64,000 nt of DNA, taken from the NCBI RefSeq assembly GCF_049306965.1, contig NC_133178.1, positions 50,057,501 to 50,121,500 of the forward strand, given 5' to 3'. The notes below the pieces were generated by a model. That model saw only the letters and a program-made list of their open reading frames with translations, was not told the origin of the DNA and did no database searches. How positions within the stretch are numbered: position 1 is the first letter of the stretch; every line of letters begins with the position of its first letter. The stretch is from Danio rerio (lineage: Eukaryota; Chordata; Actinopteri; Cypriniformes; Danionidae). Below are positions 11,817 to 24,417 of the stretch, in pieces. Position numbers and translations under genes: made by a program.

Positions 11817-14351
11817 TTAGCATATTGTCATTTTATATATATATATAAATTGCAAATAAAAGAAACAAATTACCCAAGTATCAGGGAACATCTTAATACA
11901 CTTAAAATGTTGTTTAAAAAATAAATTATTGATGTAGACATTTGACACATTAGCTTTCTCTTCTTCCCTCCTTCCTCCAGCCCTGTCAGGAGCACGTTGT
12001 AGCCACCTTGTAATGCATTTTTCCACTTCTTTATCAGTGATGTGGTATGGACATTTCTCCTCACTACATCTGTGATTAAAAGATAAACAAACAATTAGTA
12101 GTGAAAAAGTACAAATGAAAAAAGAAAGATGCTTGCTCTCATATAAGTACAACCTAAATGGGACTATATATAGATGTTTTGTTCCTTTGATTAATGATTC
12201 AAATAAATACACAGATGGAACTGCCCCTAATTGTACTGAAATGTATATTTAAAACCAACTTACTGAATAGACAGTCCTAAGGGAGAGTGCATGAAAGGCC
12301 ACATTTTGGTTTGCCCTGCTCCAGTTAATTTGTTCAGCCAAAAAGTGAGCCAAAAGCTTTCCCGGGACACACCAAACTGCTTAGTGGAAAACACCAATCA
12401 TTCCAAAGTAGGCTACCTACGAAGCAAAAAAACACATAAATAAATAGATAAATAAACATAAAACACTTAGAAATAAGCAAGAAACTTACCAGTTTCTTCA
12501 TTTGTTCGGGCTGCTCGTTTAGTTGATTTTCAAGTTTTTACAAATCAGATTGGACAAAGAAAGGTCAAATGTGTTTACATCAGGAATTTCATCACGTCTG
12601 TTTTGGTTTTGCTGATTTGTGAGAATCGGGCACAGTTGCTGCTTTATGACGTAACATGATTTTAAAAATTTTTTTCAGTCGTGCTAAAAAAGAAAAATAA
12701 CAAATTAGTATAAATCAACCTGTTGCTTATTCTCATGCAACTTGTGTAAATACAACAGTGGGTTAGACACTGCTGATATTCTCTAGTTGATCTTTACTTT
12801 CTAGCTGCATTAAGCCATTACAAATTTAGTGACGTCTTGAATTCTTACAAAGACATGACGAGTTGCAATAAGTTGTCTTGATCTCCGACTGCACTTGAAC
12901 AAGGACTGTAAATGTTCATAGGTGTACTGGAATGTACAGCATCTGTGCATCTTGATGGTGTTCTTAAGGATCCTGCCATAGTCATTGGTGGTGATGGTAC
13001 TTGCGGTGCTGCATCAATTTCTGAAATCTTCATATCAGTTTTTTCTCCAGCCTCTTTGTTCCAAATAATTTTTCTTCATCACGTTCACTATAGTTGTGTC
13101 TTTAATGCCCCTTGATCAGATACATTTACAAAACAAAACATTATTTTAGTATAGTGCAGGGCACTAGATCAATGACAATGGCAGTGTAATAGATCAATGA
13201 CATAATGTTGACAGTATGTGTTTAAAATAATTGCAAACAAACCTGTTCTTTCTTTAGGTGTATGACGGGCGATCATCGTCCTCATCTGTCTGCAAGCCAA
13301 GCTGAGTCGAGCTTCCTCATGTGTGTCTATAATAAAACATCACATTGTTGTTAACCTCCCCCGAAAAAGTTAAAATCCTGAAATACTATCAAAGTTAATT
13401 AATGGCTATAATACCTATGGTGTAAATAATCAGCACACTGAAGGTTGCACAGGATTTATTCAGAGATTCATGCAGAGAGACAGCCTTATGAATCTTAGAC
13501 ATAGATTTGTAAGATGGCCAAGCACATGCATTATTCTGTACCCATGAAGATTAACCTACCATTGTGGAAAATGTTTGATGATGATGATAGCCAATAACAA
13601 TAAACCATTTCAGCTGTTTGTGAAGCAATTAGTAATGTAAAGTCTGAAAATCTCAATCTATGTTGAAAATGTATCAGCAGTTTACAGCTTATAATGGACT
13701 TTAATCACCCAACTATAACATGCCTATTCACATGTTCATAAGAATGTGCTATTGGTCTCTGTGATGTGCTACAAAATGACCTCACTAACCTTTGTTAAAC
13801 AAGAACAGTAAGACCTAACCGAAAAAATATTCATTTATACCCATTCATTTAAATCAAAGTATAACTGTCAATAACCAAAAAATAAAACCCATCAAAATCT
13901 GCTTTAAGAAATTTAGTTTTACATGTGCAAATTACAACTTGAACATAAGATATAATTGATTCACATAGGCTAACACATATAAATTAAAGCACATACTAAT
14001 ATATTTCTCTTAATAATAGAATGATAATTTAAAGAGAACAGTAAACGATCACTGATGCACTGCATAAACAAGTTAAACAATAACTTAAAAATAACCTAAC
14101 ACTGTGAAAATGTTTTAAGCATTAAATTCGCAAAGTATACAGTATACAAGCAGCAAAAACCTTACCTTTCTGACCGGAATCCACTGTTTTGAAACGCCAA
14201 ACTTCTTTTTCTTCTTGTGATCATCATAGCGGTTGGCAACCAGCTTTTGGAACATTACCGCCACCGTCTGGATTGGAGTTTGGACCAAGAGTTGACTCAC
14301 GCATGTGTTTCTTATGAAACCATACTTCTGCTTAAAAAAAACAGTCTGCAT
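11817..14351 (-). pseudogene. DUF4806-type gene of the CACTG element, multi-exon, probably broken
   Basis: Several minus-strand pieces look like spliced exons. At 14163-14351 the reading includes TVAVMFQKLVANRYDDHKKK and ends in a GTAAGG donor. At about 13242-13326 there is EARLSLACRQMRTMIARHTP with a GTTTGT donor. At about 12850-13025 there is EIDAAPQVPSPP through DQDNLLQLVMSL. At about 12490-12545 there is KLENQLNEQPEQMKKL with GTAAGT. At 12264-12360 there is QINWSRANQNVAFHALSLRT with GTAAGT. At 11817-12069 there is ITDKEVEKCITRWLQRAPDR followed by AGGRREEEK. The last three match the DUF4806 pattern as I remember it (helical region, NW motif, then T.KEVE..I..WL..A.DR.GGR). That family is widespread in fish and cnidarians and often tied to transposons. 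The last two exons do not join cleanly in phase, so the copy is probably dead. The N-terminus is not found. Function unknown. Confidence 0.5.
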
Positions 14352-14442
14352 GGAAGCGTGCTATCTCAAAAATAAGCGCATTTTACACTGTTTTCCCTAG
14401 ATGATATATATAATCCATTTATAAATAATATTGTTTTGTTTG

Positions 14443-14712
14443 TGTGACACCCCAAATATTGGTTTGCCACAATTGAGGATATTAATGATATGCATGTGTA
14501 AATGTATAAAGGGAATGGTGGTTCCGCCAGAGCGATAGAGGGCGCTAAGAGAGCACAGTGTGTGATTCAGCCTTTTCTGGACTGCTCGCGATAGCCCAGT
14601 AACATGGAGAGCTGATCACACGCATATATTTGTCTTGTGTTTATTCCACCATTTAACAGATTGCTGGGATCTTTAAACTGTCAGCTGATACAGGAGTCCT
14701 GGACCCGCTACA
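14443..14712 (+). repeat. 5' LTR of the Gypsy element
   Basis: 270 bp from TGTGACACC to GCTACA, identical by eye to the 3' LTR. Confidence 0.93.
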
Positions 14713-14717
14713 GTTCT

Positions 14718-14735
14718 TGGGGGCTCGTCCGGGAT
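14718..14735 (+). promoter_or_regulatory. Primer binding site, tRNA-Pro type
   Basis: TGGGGGCTCGTCCGGGAT begins six bases after the LTR end. It equals the well-known proline-tRNA primer site of gammaretroviruses; use of the same primer here is inferred from that match. Confidence 0.8.
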
Positions 14736-14859
14736 CAGCGCCACCTGCTGGACGAGTGGAGCTTATCCCAAAGAATCCGAAGACCAGCAGCTGGGGATTC
14801 TGAATTGGATTTCCTGCTGTAGTTTGGAAGGTGCTAACAGTGGAGAAAAAGTTAGTACT

Positions 14860-17800
14860 ATGGCAAACGAGAGAAGAAATCTGGTGAGAGAGATCAGGAA
14901 AGAGCTCTGTGAACTTTCTGCTGATGAACTGTTCCTTATTGCTAAAGACATTGAACAAATAGACAAAAGGGCCGACTCGCAAGAGTTATTAGAGGATGAA
15001 GAGGGATGTTTTGATTATGTTAGTGGGTTTTTGTGCTGTAAGCGTCTAATGGGGGAGGAAGATGAGGGAATGGGTGTGCTACTGGACTTAAGAGACAAGG
15101 TTTTACAGATTTCTCAGTCTAAACAAATAGCAGCACAGGAAAATAAAACACATGACCCAAGTAAAGGGAGAGCCCAGGGTCATATTGATCACACAACACC
15201 TGATGCAAACACAAGTACCAGTCACACACACACAAACATGGTAGACACTGAGTATCAGCAGATGTTGAAGATGTATGAGGAGCTTGGAGCAAAAATTCAA
15301 GCTACGAATCCCCATGCCCTGCCCCCACGAGTCAGCCCTCTCACACTTCCCTTTCCAACTTATCCTACTTTACACAGCGACGGAGACCAGATAAGCAGGA
15401 GGGAAGTACCATTTCTCTCACGGAGAGAGTTTAAAGTTCATGGAGGCCAGATTGGTGACTCTACTTCTGAGATTAGTTTCAACAGCTTGTGCCGACAAAT
15501 TGAGGAGGGTCTGCATGAACAGTTTAGTGAAAGTGAAATTATTCGAGGGGTACTAAAAATCACTAAACCTGGCCACTTCAAAGAGATGTTAATGGAGAAA
15601 GAGAATTTGACAGTACGAGAGTTAAAGGGGCTTTTACAATCTCACTTGGGAGATAAGAGTAGCACAGAACTGTTCCAAAGTTTAATGTGTGCGCGCCAAG
15701 GGGAAAATGAAAGCCCACAGCAATTTCTTTATCGTGCAATTGGACTTAAACAAAAGATTCAGTTTGCTTCCAAACACAGCACTGCTGATATAAGATATGA
15801 CGCTAAAACCATACAAGAGGTATTTCTCCACACGGTTTGCCAAGGTTTAGGGCCCAAGCAAGGTGAGCTTCGTCGTGAGATTAAACAGCTTGTGACGGCA
15901 GGAGATGTCACTGATGATATGCTTCTTAGGCAGCTTGTAAAGGTTACAAGTGAGGAGGAGGAGAGGCAGCGTCGGCTGCAGTCACTGACACGACCCAAGG
16001 TCACTCATGCTCGTAGCGCCCAGATTGAAGGGGCTCCAGAAATTAAAGCAGCTGCTGTGACTACTGAACAAACTGACAAAGAGATTCGCAAACTCACTAC
16101 ACAAGTAGAAGCACTCACAAATTTAGTTACCTCGCTGCAGCAGGCTAAAGAGAAAGAACAGCATTGTCAGTGCATGAGTAAGGCACCTGAAAAGAAGCGA
16201 AGTCCAAGTTGTGCTAACTGTATTAAACAAGGGACAGGGGAGGCCTGCAATCACTGTTTCTTGTGCGGTGAAGAGGGTCACCGTGCTGTCGGTTGCCTGC
16301 ATAGAAAAACAAAAGTAACAACCAACACCAGGTTTAAGAGTACACCGCAGACAACAGTTTCCGATTCCAGATCACCCTGCCACAAATATACAGTCAGTGT
16401 TGGTTCATGGAATAATAGGAATAGTTCTGCAAGGAGACCACAGCCAAGACAACCTGAGCACTCAGAGGAGAGAATAGTCCAGTTTGTCGGAAAGAAGTGT
16501 CTACTGGATGGAGAAATTGGAGATAAACAAGTAAGCATGCTCCTCGACACTGGAGCACAAGTAAGCATTATAGATCAAAGCTGGAGGGAAAAATACTTAC
16601 CCACACATGAGGTTCACCCCTTATCTGAAATAGTGGGGCCCAGTGCTGGTCTGGAGGTGTTTGCTATCAATGGAGAAGTAATCCCATTTAGTGGATGGGT
16701 TGAGGCCACAGTAAGTTTGCCTGGACAAGACGGGACTCGTTACTCTATCCAAGTGCCCTTTTTAGTCAGTCAACTACAATTAGAGAGGCCTCTTTTGGGA
16801 TTTAATGTGATTGCGGAGTTGATTGCAGGACCTATAGATAGTACAAACATCCTCACTACCTTACACTCTCTCATGAGTAGCACTGAAGGTAACCAAGATG
16901 ACCTGGTTAAAGTGTCCGTTGGCTTCATTAGTGCACATAAAGTACATGCAGACACAGCATGGGTGAGAGTAGGGCCGCAAAGTGTCACCATTCAGCCAGG
17001 ACAGGTTGCTAATGTAAAATGTAGAGTACCTCCCAACTTCACCACTTCAGACACGAGAGTACTGTTTGAGCCAAGTGAAGACACCCCACATCTATCACAT
17101 CTGGATCTTGGAGGAGGACTGGTGGAAATTAACAAAAGTGGACGGTCATATATAAGAGTTCCAGTTGGGAATCACACTAAGCATGAGGTGACCATTCCAA
17201 AAAGAGCTATACTTGGAGAAATAGCAGCCATTGCTAAGATTATCCAGACAGAGCAAGAGGACCTAAACAACCCACAGAAAAGTACCTCACCACTACCCAT
17301 CTTGCCAGAGGACAGTGATACACCATGGCATCCCCCTGTGGACCTTACTCACCTAAAATCAAGTGAACAAGCCATTGTGAGACAACTTCTTTATGAAGAG
17401 TCAGCTGTGTTTGCTCATAACGAAACTGACATTGGGAACATCCCCAGCCTACAGATGACTTTGAGCTTAAAGGATGATATTCCAGTGCAGAAGGCTTATA
17501 CTTCCATACCCAAACCACTCTTAAAAGAGGTAAAAGAGTATATACAAGACTTGCTGGCCAAGGGCTGGATAGTAAAATCTCGTTCACCCTATGCTGCTCC
17601 GGTAGTATGTGTCCGCAAGAGAGACGGGACATTACGTTTATGTATTGACTACCGGCAGCTCAATAAGAAAACTGTTCCAGATCGTCATCCTCTGCCAAGG
17701 ATCCAGGACCTCATGAACACCTTGGGTGGTTACCGCTGGTTCTCCATACTTGACCAGGGAAAGGCCTATCACCAGGGGTTTATGGCAGAAGGGTCGAGAC

Positions 17801-20800
17801 ATTTGACAGCATTTGTGACTCCTTGGGGCCTCTTCGAATGGGTGAGGATACCCTTTGGTCTGTCAAATGCCCCAGCCGCTTTTCAGCGGAGTATGGAAGA
17901 CATGTTAGAGTCCATCCGTGATGAGTGTTGCCTGCCCTACCTGGACGATGTGCTCTGCTTTGCTAAATCCTTTGAAGAGCATGTAGAGAAATTGCGGGTT
18001 GTGTTCAGGGCCCTCCGGCATCATGGAGTTAAGCTGCGTCCAGCTAAGTGCGAGCTGTTCAAACATGAAGTCCGGTATTTGGGTCGTCTTGTGTCAGCAG
18101 ATGGGGTAAGAGTTGACCCCAAAGATCTGGAGGCTGTGAGGGTACTTCGTGACAAAGTTCCCCAAAACGTTGGAGAAGTTCGTCGTTTGGTGGGCTTCCT
18201 GAGCTACTACAGGACCTACATCCAGGACTTTGCCAGGTTAGCTAAACCCATTTATGAGCTTCTTCAGGCACACACAGCTGGAGCTGCATCACAAGAAGGA
18301 CGGAGAAAGGAAAAGAAAAGGGGTCTACAGCTGCCCTCTCGAAATCCTATAGTGTGGGAAGACAAACACCAACAGAGTCTGGACAAATTGATTGACATGC
18401 TTACCAACCCGCCCGTGCTGGCATACCCCAACTTTGATGCACCGTTTGTACTACACACCGATGCTTCAGAGCAAGGATTGGGGGCGGTGCTTTATCAGAG
18501 ACAAGAGGGTAAATTACGGGTCATTGCGTATGGCTCAAGGACATTGTCGCCAGCTGAGAAGAATTATAGACTCCATTCCGGTAAGCTGGAATTTCTCGCA
18601 CTCAAGTGGGCAGTGTGCGAAAAGTTTCGCGACTACCTTTTCTATGCCCCGTATTTCACAATATATACGGACAATAATCCTCTCACTTATGTGATGAGTT
18701 CTGCAAAGTTGAATGCGTCAGGCTATCGTTGGGTGGGGGAACTTGCAGATTTCCGATTTGAGATAAAATACCGCCCTGGCAAAAGTAACAATGATGCTGA
18801 CATGTTGTCTCGGTCCCCCTTGGACATGGACCATTACATCAGTGAGTGCACAGAGGGTTTGTCACAAGCGGCCATCCAAAAAACCTGGGAGGGTAATTTG
18901 ATGTGGAAAAACCAAGATGTAGCCTGGGTTGCAGCTCTAAATTTGACAGCTCCCGACATGGTTATCCTCCAGAACCAGTCAATACCAGTCATCAGTCCTG
19001 ATGAATTGAGTAGAGCACAGCGTGAGGATTTAATGATTGGACCAGTGATGGAATTAAAGGAAGCTGGTAAGACATTGACCCCTGATGTTTGGCGCATGGC
19101 AGCTGGTGACACAAAGAAGTTGTTAAGAGAATGGCACAAGCTTGTCCTAGAGAACAACATTATGTATAAGAAGACAATGCAAAGGAGACAGCTTGTACTA
19201 CCAACAAAGTATCGGCAGATGATCCTTCAACAGCTGCACAATAACATGAGTCATGTTGGAACAGAGAAAGTATTACAGTTGGCTCGAGAGAGGTTCTACT
19301 GGCCTGGGATGCGGAAAAGTGTGGAGGAGTATGTGACTCGCCAGTGTCCATGCATCACACAGAAGCAGCCAGTGACACATGTGCGTGCACCAATGGGTGG
19401 GATCACATCAAGCACCCCCCTGGAATTGGTGTGTATTGATTATTTGCACCTGGAGGCCAGCCGCGGTGGGTACGAATATATCTTGATGGTAATTGACCAC
19501 TTTACCAGATTTGTTCAGGCATACCCTACCAAGAACAAATCTGGCAAGTCGGCAGCTGAGAAAATATTCAACGATTACATACCTCGTTTTGGATTCCCTG
19601 CAAAATTACACCATGACCAGGGGCGTGAGTTTGAAAACTCCCTCTTCCACACTCTGCAAAAGCTCTCTGGTGTTGGTCACTCCAGGACTACTCCATACCA
19701 CCCCCAGGGTAATCCTGTGGAGAGAATGAACCGAACCTTGCTACAGATGCTGCGCACTCTGACTGAAAAGGATAAACAAAACTGGAAGGAACATCTACCC
19801 AAGGTAATCCATGCTTACAATTGCACCAAACATGAGTCGACTGGGTACTCTCCGTTCTACCTCATGTATGGCCGTCACCCACGACTCCCCATTGACTTAC
19901 TGTTTGGGTTAGCGCAAGACAATGATTTCAACACCCAAAATGAGTATGCTGAACACTGGGCTGATCAGATGGCGGAGGCCTATAAGATTGCAGCACAGAG
20001 CAGTAAACAGAGAAGCCTACGTAACAAAGAGTATTATGATCAGAAAGCCAGCTGTGTCATCCTAAGACCTGGAGATCGTGTCTTGGTTAGGAATTTGAGT
20101 CAGAGAGGCGGCCCAGGAAAGCTGCGTTCTTTTTGGGAACCCACTATTTATGTGGTGAAAGAGCAGTTAGGTGACAACTTTGTGTACAAAGTGCACCCTG
20201 AAAGAGATGAACACAAGGTCAGAACACTACACAGAAACCACCTCCTACTCGTAAATGACTTACCAACAGCTGAGAGCCTGGACCCAAGGAAACAGCGAGT
20301 CTCTAAAGAAACGAATGTTAGTATGGGAAAAAACACAAATAGAAAGGTTACACCAAGAGACGAGAGAAGGGAGGATGAACAGTCTAACTCTGACGAAGAG
20401 GAAGGATACTGTTGGAGGAGGATAAGCAATCCAAAGTATTCAGGATGTGAAAGAAAAAATTTGGAAAGTGAGTTGCCCCAGGAAGAACTGGAAGAGCCTG
20501 ATATCACAGTGAGGGATGAGATTCCAAGGGCTGTGGGACAATTACCAACTGAAACTGAGGACATAAGGCAGGAGGGTGACCAATCAGAAAACTTGATTTT
20601 TGGGGACATTCAAGAAACAGGACAGGACATGGAGTCAGACTGTGAAGGCTCAAAAGAGCAGCAGGCCACTGAGGACCAAGGGCAAGAGTCGCATGAGTGT
20701 GAACCCTATGAAACAAGTAGACGGTCACTCCGGGAAAGGAGACCTGCTCAAAGAATGACTTACCCATTACTAGGACAGCCTGTATTCCAAACAATACCTA

Positions 20801-20931
20801 AAATAAACACAGTAGCTGCCAACACAATACAGCCATTAACATTGATGCACACACCTGTACATACATGGTTAGGCCATATCAGTAGTCCATATCAAGAAAT
20901 GCTATTTCCAGTTATGGTTCCAAATTATTGA
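14860..20931 (+). CDS. Gag-Pol polyprotein of the Gypsy element
   Basis: A single open frame of about 2,023 codons from the ATG at 14860; the frame is also open slightly upstream. Parts in order, with approximate residues: Gag-like region (1-440); a CCHC zinc knuckle ([14 protein letters not shown], near 465); aspartic protease with DTG (near 562); reverse transcriptase with YLDD (near 1027); RNase H ([13 protein letters not shown], near 1200); integrase with an HHCC zinc region (near 1460) and a DDE core (CIDY near 1525, HHDQG near 1585, GNPVERMNR near 1618). A basic C-terminal integrase region and an acidic tail of about 200 residues with no envelope features follow. The order RT, RNase H, integrase is Ty3/Gypsy, not Copia. 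Fusion of gag and pol in one frame is known in this family. Confidence 0.95.
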   Translation: MANERRNLVREIRKELCELSADELFLIAKDIEQIDKRADSQELLEDEEGCFDYVSGFLCCKRLMGEEDEGMGVLLDLRDKVLQISQSKQIAAQENKTHDPSKGRAQGHIDHTTPDANTSTSHTHTNMVDTEYQQMLKMYEELGAKIQATNPHALPPRVSPLTLPFPTYPTLHSDGDQISRREVPFLSRREFKVHGGQIGDSTSEISFNSLCRQIEEGLHEQFSESEIIRGVLKITKPGHFKEMLMEKENLTVRELKGLLQSHLGDKSSTELFQSLMCARQGENESPQQFLYRAIGLKQKIQFASKHSTADIRYDAKTIQEVFLHTVCQGLGPKQGELRREIKQLVTAGDVTDDMLLRQLVKVTSEEEERQRRLQSLTRPKVTHARSAQIEGAPEIKAAAVTTEQTDKEIRKLTTQVEALTNLVTSLQQAKEKEQHCQCMSKAPEKKRSPSCANCIKQGTGEACNHCFLCGEEGHRAVGCLHRKTKVTTNTRFKSTPQTTVSDSRSPCHKYTVSVGSWNNRNSSARRPQPRQPEHSEERIVQFVGKKCLLDGEIGDKQVSMLLDTGAQVSIIDQSWREKYLPTHEVHPLSEIVGPSAGLEVFAINGEVIPFSGWVEATVSLPGQDGTRYSIQVPFLVSQLQLERPLLGFNVIAELIAGPIDSTNILTTLHSLMSSTEGNQDDLVKVSVGFISAHKVHADTAWVRVGPQSVTIQPGQVANVKCRVPPNFTTSDTRVLFEPSEDTPHLSHLDLGGGLVEINKSGRSYIRVPVGNHTKHEVTIPKRAILGEIAAIAKIIQTEQEDLNNPQKSTSPLPILPEDSDTPWHPPVDLTHLKSSEQAIVRQLLYEESAVFAHNETDIGNIPSLQMTLSLKDDIPVQKAYTSIPKPLLKEVKEYIQDLLAKGWIVKSRSPYAAPVVCVRKRDGTLRLCIDYRQLNKKTVPDRHPLPRIQDLMNTLGGYRWFSILDQGKAYHQGFMAEGSRHLTAFVTPWGLFEWVRIPFGLSNAPAAFQRSMEDMLESIRDECCLPYLDDVLCFAKSFEEHVEKLRVVFRALRHHGVKLRPAKCELFKHEVRYLGRLVSADGVRVDPKDLEAVRVLRDKVPQNVGEVRRLVGFLSYYRTYIQDFARLAKPIYELLQAHTAGAASQEGRRKEKKRGLQLPSRNPIVWEDKHQQSLDKLIDMLTNPPVLAYPNFDAPFVLHTDASEQGLGAVLYQRQEGKLRVIAYGSRTLSPAEKNYRLHSGKLEFLALKWAVCEKFRDYLFYAPYFTIYTDNNPLTYVMSSAKLNASGYRWVGELADFRFEIKYRPGKSNNDADMLSRSPLDMDHYISECTEGLSQAAIQKTWEGNLMWKNQDVAWVAALNLTAPDMVILQNQSIPVISPDELSRAQREDLMIGPVMELKEAGKTLTPDVWRMAAGDTKKLLREWHKLVLENNIMYKKTMQRRQLVLPTKYRQMILQQLHNNMSHVGTEKVLQLARERFYWPGMRKSVEEYVTRQCPCITQKQPVTHVRAPMGGITSSTPLELVCIDYLHLEASRGGYEYILMVIDHFTRFVQAYPTKNKSGKSAAEKIFNDYIPRFGFPAKLHHDQGREFENSLFHTLQKLSGVGHSRTTPYHPQGNPVERMNRTLLQMLRTLTEKDKQNWKEHLPKVIHAYNCTKHESTGYSPFYLMYGRHPRLPIDLLFGLAQDNDFNTQNEYAEHWADQMAEAYKIAAQSSKQRSLRNKEYYDQKASCVILRPGDRVLVRNLSQRGGPGKLRSFWEPTIYVVKEQLGDNFVYKVHPERDEHKVRTLHRNHLLLVNDLPTAESLDPRKQRVSKETNVSMGKNTNRKVTPRDERREDEQSNSDEEEGYCWRRISNPKYSGCERKNLESELPQEELEEPDITVRDEIPRAVGQLPTETEDIRQEGDQSENLIFGDIQETGQDMESDCEGSKEQQATEDQGQESHECEPYETSRRSLRERRPAQRMTYPLLGQPVFQTIPKINTVAANTIQPLTLMHTPVHTWLGHISSPYQEMLFPVMVPNY

Positions 20932-20991
20932 AAGTTATATATGAGAATGAAAAAATATATATAAGGTATTCACCTTCTGTGTGGGGGAGAG

Positions 20992-21261
20992 TGTGACACC
21001 CCAAATATTGGTTTGCCACAATTGAGGATATTAATGATATGCATGTGTAAATGTATAAAGGGAATGGTGGTTCCGCCAGAGCGATAGAGGGCGCTAAGAG
21101 AGCACAGTGTGTGATTCAGCCTTTTCTGGACTGCTCGCGATAGCCCAGTAACATGGAGAGCTGATCACACGCATATATTTGTCTTGTGTTTATTCCACCA
21201 TTTAACAGATTGCTGGGATCTTTAAACTGTCAGCTGATACAGGAGTCCTGGACCCGCTACA
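20992..21261 (+). repeat. 3' LTR of the Gypsy element
   Basis: Direct repeat of 14443-14712; followed by the TTTG duplication. Confidence 0.93.
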
Positions 21262-22269
21262 TTTGCATCTAAACATTGCGACCATCCACACTAAATGTTT
21301 TTATTATTTTGTTGCTGTTGTACCATATATATTTTCTCAAATTATCATTAAACGTGGAGCTAACAAATTACTAGATAAAATAAGAATTTAATCGGTTGTC
21401 ATCAGTTACACAAGCCGAGTCCTTATACAAGCCGAGACAGACTCGGGCCAGATAGGGTTAACAGGAATCTGGCCAGTGTTTACAGCTGCATCACAAACGC
21501 ATGTGCGCGAGCGAGCTGCGGGCCACACTCCGCCCGTATAACACTCGTTGATGCCGAGTCGGAGCCGGAGGCGCCGAAGGGCAGCCGAGCTCGGGCCGAT
21601 TACTTCCTGCTACCCGGGGCATGGATATGATTTACGGCAACACAAATATTCATTCACTCTTATCACATAACAAAGAGAGATTATGTGAATAATCACTAAG
21701 CGCCGCATCTGCACACATTTTTGCGCGTATATGATGAACATTTAGGAGGACAAATTTAGATGAAGTGTCTTAAACAAAGAACTACAATCTTTGCACACTT
21801 ACTATTAAGATTGCTCATCCACGGCTTGCCTCTTTCCCCACCGAAGTACAATGCTTCTAGTTTCTCCCGCCTGAGACGTTGACGTTACGTAAGCGCAACC
21901 ATCGTAACGAGGGCGTGGTTTAGCTCAGGACAGAATGATGCTATATCGTCCTTTGAGAAACATATTTTTGAGTGCGTGGTTTATTTTTAAATATTGGAAT
22001 ATCAAAGTATGCCTTTCTTTTTTTAAAGGGTAATGAATAAACACGAGATGATAATGTGCGCGCAAGCTTATTTCTGCAAATGTGCACCAAATAAAGTTAA
22101 ATTGCAAATGAAAAGTTTCAAATAAAGTTACTATAAGTATTGTAGTGTTTTTTGTTGTTTTTAATAACAATGTGAAGAATAACGATATTTATTATTGTAT
22201 TAATAATAATAATAATAATAATAGCATTTTCACTCAGCATTTACTTTTTAATACAAACCATGAAAGGTT
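21262..22269. other. Right interior of the CACTG element
   Basis: A GC-rich block at 21420-21620 contains repeated gccgag words. The stretch 21820-21905 resembles a promoter-like CpG-rich region and could be the 5' side of the minus-strand DUF4806 gene. Short (AAT)n at 22199-22222. No clear exon is seen. Confidence 0.35.
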
Positions 22270-22412
22270 CTATACTCATTCATTCATTTTCTTGTTGGCT
22301 TAGTCCCTTTATTAATCAGGGGTCGCCACAGCGGAATGAACCGCCAACTTATCCAGCAGGTTTTTACGCAGCGGATGCCCTTCCAGCCCCAACCCATCTC
22401 TGGGAAAAGGTT
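22270..22412 (-). repeat. DANA SINE fragment
   Basis: Carries ggcttagtccctttattaat, then ggggtcgccacagcggaatg and ccatctctgggaaa, the tail portion of the SINE in reverse orientation; the head is missing. Confidence 0.85.
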
Positions 22413-22738
22413 CTATACTGCCATTGATAATTTTTTTAGAATATTTAACATGTTTGAAACCTTTTCAATCAACAAAAGGTTATGCTACTTGTATATTCAT
22501 TGCATTAAAAAGTCAGAGATTGACTTAACACAAAAAAACAAGTTGGCAGATGCTTTTTTGAATGAACTAGCAAAGTGTTGCTCACAAAACTCATCTTTTT
22601 AACTTAATGAATAAAATCTTTGTTTAAGTTGATTGAATGTGTTAAATGTAGTTGTACAGACTTTTTTACAGATTTTTGCTGAACCAACAAAAAAAATCAA
22701 GCAATTTCAACATTTGTCAAGTTTGATTTTTTACAGTG

Positions 22739-22985
22739 TACTGATGCACCCCTATGCTTCCCTCAGGGGCTTCCCCACACCATAACTCTTCTGGGTGTGG
22801 GAAAGACAGTGAAGGTGGACTCATCAGAGATCAATTCAAGTTTTATATTGCACACAGCTTAAGGTTTTTGCTGCTGGAATATTTGATTCTGATTGGTCAG
22901 TCGCAAAACTCCATCGTATGTAATTCCAACATAACCACTGAATCTAATTACACAGGCTCATCCAGGTTCTTTAATTCACCTTGAC
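22739..22985 (-). mobile_element. Tc1/mariner relic, part 2
   Basis: Continues the relic broken at 9389: it reads actgatgcacccctatgctt and on to gaaggtggactcatcagaga, which in reverse matches the SDES-type centre of fish Tc1 transposases. Together with 8936-9389 it shows the pre-insertion sequence. Confidence 0.65.
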
Positions 22986-23203
22986 ATCAGTGAATACGGT
23001 TACATCTACACACTTACAGCAGGGCCGGAGTGGGACACTTTTTCAGCCCTAGAGTTTCAAGCCTTAGACCGGCTCACCTCAGTTCACGACTAACCATATC
23101 AAAAACCATTTCCAATTCAGTTTCCAATGACACTAACACATCTTTTTCAAGTAAACAGCTGCTTTAGAAATTCAAATATCACAATGTCTCTTCCTGCAAC
23201 ATC

Positions 23204-23289
<86 letters not shown>

Positions 23290-24270
23290 GCAAAATTATT
23301 TATAGATATCCAGTTCTTTGTAATGGTGGTCACACAAAAAATAAAATATGTACACATACATACACAAGCCAAATAGTATTATATGTCTTAACACTTAAAA
23401 TAAAAAATGAAAGTAAAAAACATACTCAGGAGAGGTTCAAAATCGAGTCAGTGGCATCGTAATGCAACGTGCTGATCACTGGACCACAATGGCGCTATTA
23501 TGCTAGTGCGTTTGGATTAAAAAATAAGTATTGCAGTGTTATCTGCAAGACCACAGTTTTACTTTCTATTGATCTTTTTTCTCCCCTTTTTAGATTTCTG
23601 ATCAAGTTATGTCAGATTTATTATTGTTGTGAGTCATCTGATTTTCATTGAGCAGGTGTAATATTCATTAATATTAATTATTGGAATTCTTATATTCACT
23701 AAGGTGCCTCTGTTTGGAGTCGAATAATAGTAACGTCATCATTAACCTGCAGTCTGCGTTTTGCTCACGGGGCTGCGAGACAAAAAATAAAAAGAGCGAA
23801 GCTGTGGCAAAATAATGAATAAAAAGATTGAGGTTATGGTCAAATAAATAAATAAATGAAAAAAGTTTAACTGCTGAGAGTGCAAGCAGCTAGGGACACC
23901 GGCCCCCACAGCCAAAAACAGACCGGCCAACCGGGAATTCTCCCGGTTCTCCCGATTAGCTAATATGAGCATGACTTACAATACATCCACATTAATATCT
24001 GCTTGTCTGTCACACTGCTGTTTTTGACCTTTTTGGTGGGTTTTGCCACTGAATAATAGATAGGTTAGTGTAGGTTCCATTTAGCTCAATTTATTTCTGT
24101 CAGCTTTGCATTTTTGACAATTTGGCGCCATCTTCTGACTAAATAATTCATGGTTTAGTGTATACACCATCAGCTGTTTTAGCTACTGTCAATAATTAAT
24201 AAACTAATACAGCTCAGTAGAATAGCTTATGTCTTGCTTGTATGTTTTGTCGTAAGTAGCCGTGTAATAA
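22986..24270. other. AT-rich sequence without recognised gene
   Basis: It includes an (AT)n run at 23207-23286. I see no exon with supportable splice sites or similarity. Several short open frames cross the AT run and are artefacts. Confidence 0.5.
23207..23286. repeat. (AT)n microsatellite
   Basis: About forty AT units, seen directly. Confidence 0.97.
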
Positions 24271-24271
24271 G

Positions 24272-24417
24272 CGGGATAAAGTACATCTAGGCAGTTGTTT
24301 TCACAGAATAAAGCCCTTCAGGCTTATACAACATCACTCTGCTTCGCATCAGGTTGCCGATGAGTCTGTGAGGTTTTATTCTGGGTAATAACAACCCTTC
24401 TTGATGTACTTTATCCC
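24272..24417. repeat. Foldback repeat of about 145 bp
   Basis: Gggataaagtacatct at the left and gatgtactttatccc at the right are inverted. Partial inner pairing continues through agaataaa and ttattct. MITE-like. Confidence 0.6.

Larger units (their letters stand above)
14443..21261 (+). mobile_element. Ty3/Gypsy LTR retrotransposon, looks whole and young
   Basis: Two direct LTRs (14443-14712 and 20992-21261, TG...CA, 270 bp each) show no difference that I can see. Flanks carry a 4-bp TTTG duplication (14439-14442 and 21262-21265). A tRNA-proline-type primer site follows the left LTR, and a G-rich polypurine tract (about 20979-20991) precedes the right LTR. One long uninterrupted gag-pol frame lies between. 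There is no envelope gene. LTR identity points to a very recent insertion. It sits inside the CACTG element, in its DUF4806 gene region or just 5' of it. Confidence 0.95.
9390..22738. mobile_element. CACTG-ended DNA transposon (EnSpm/CACTA-like), nested composite
   Basis: The ends are CACTGTAAAAAAT at 9390 and ATTTTTTACAGTG at 22738, inverted. They split the Tc1 relic, whose two halves are otherwise continuous, so this is an insertion. Without the Gypsy element inside it the element is about 6.5 kb. It carries subterminal tandem repeats (about 9606-10080), a hairpin MITE (10313-10620), an AT run, a minus-strand DUF4806-type gene, and GC-rich blocks at 10920-11040 and 21420-21620. The CACTG end and simple TIR fit animal EnSpm/CACTA elements, but no transposase is seen, so the superfamily is an inference. 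No clear target duplication is visible. Confidence 0.65.

Noticed and set aside
15103-20794. Minus-strand frames within the Gypsy element
   Set aside because: They are shadows of the long plus-strand gag-pol frame.
20300-20931. Envelope gene after integrase
   Set aside because: The tail is acidic and hydrophilic, with no signal peptide, membrane segment or furin-type site; it is in frame with pol.
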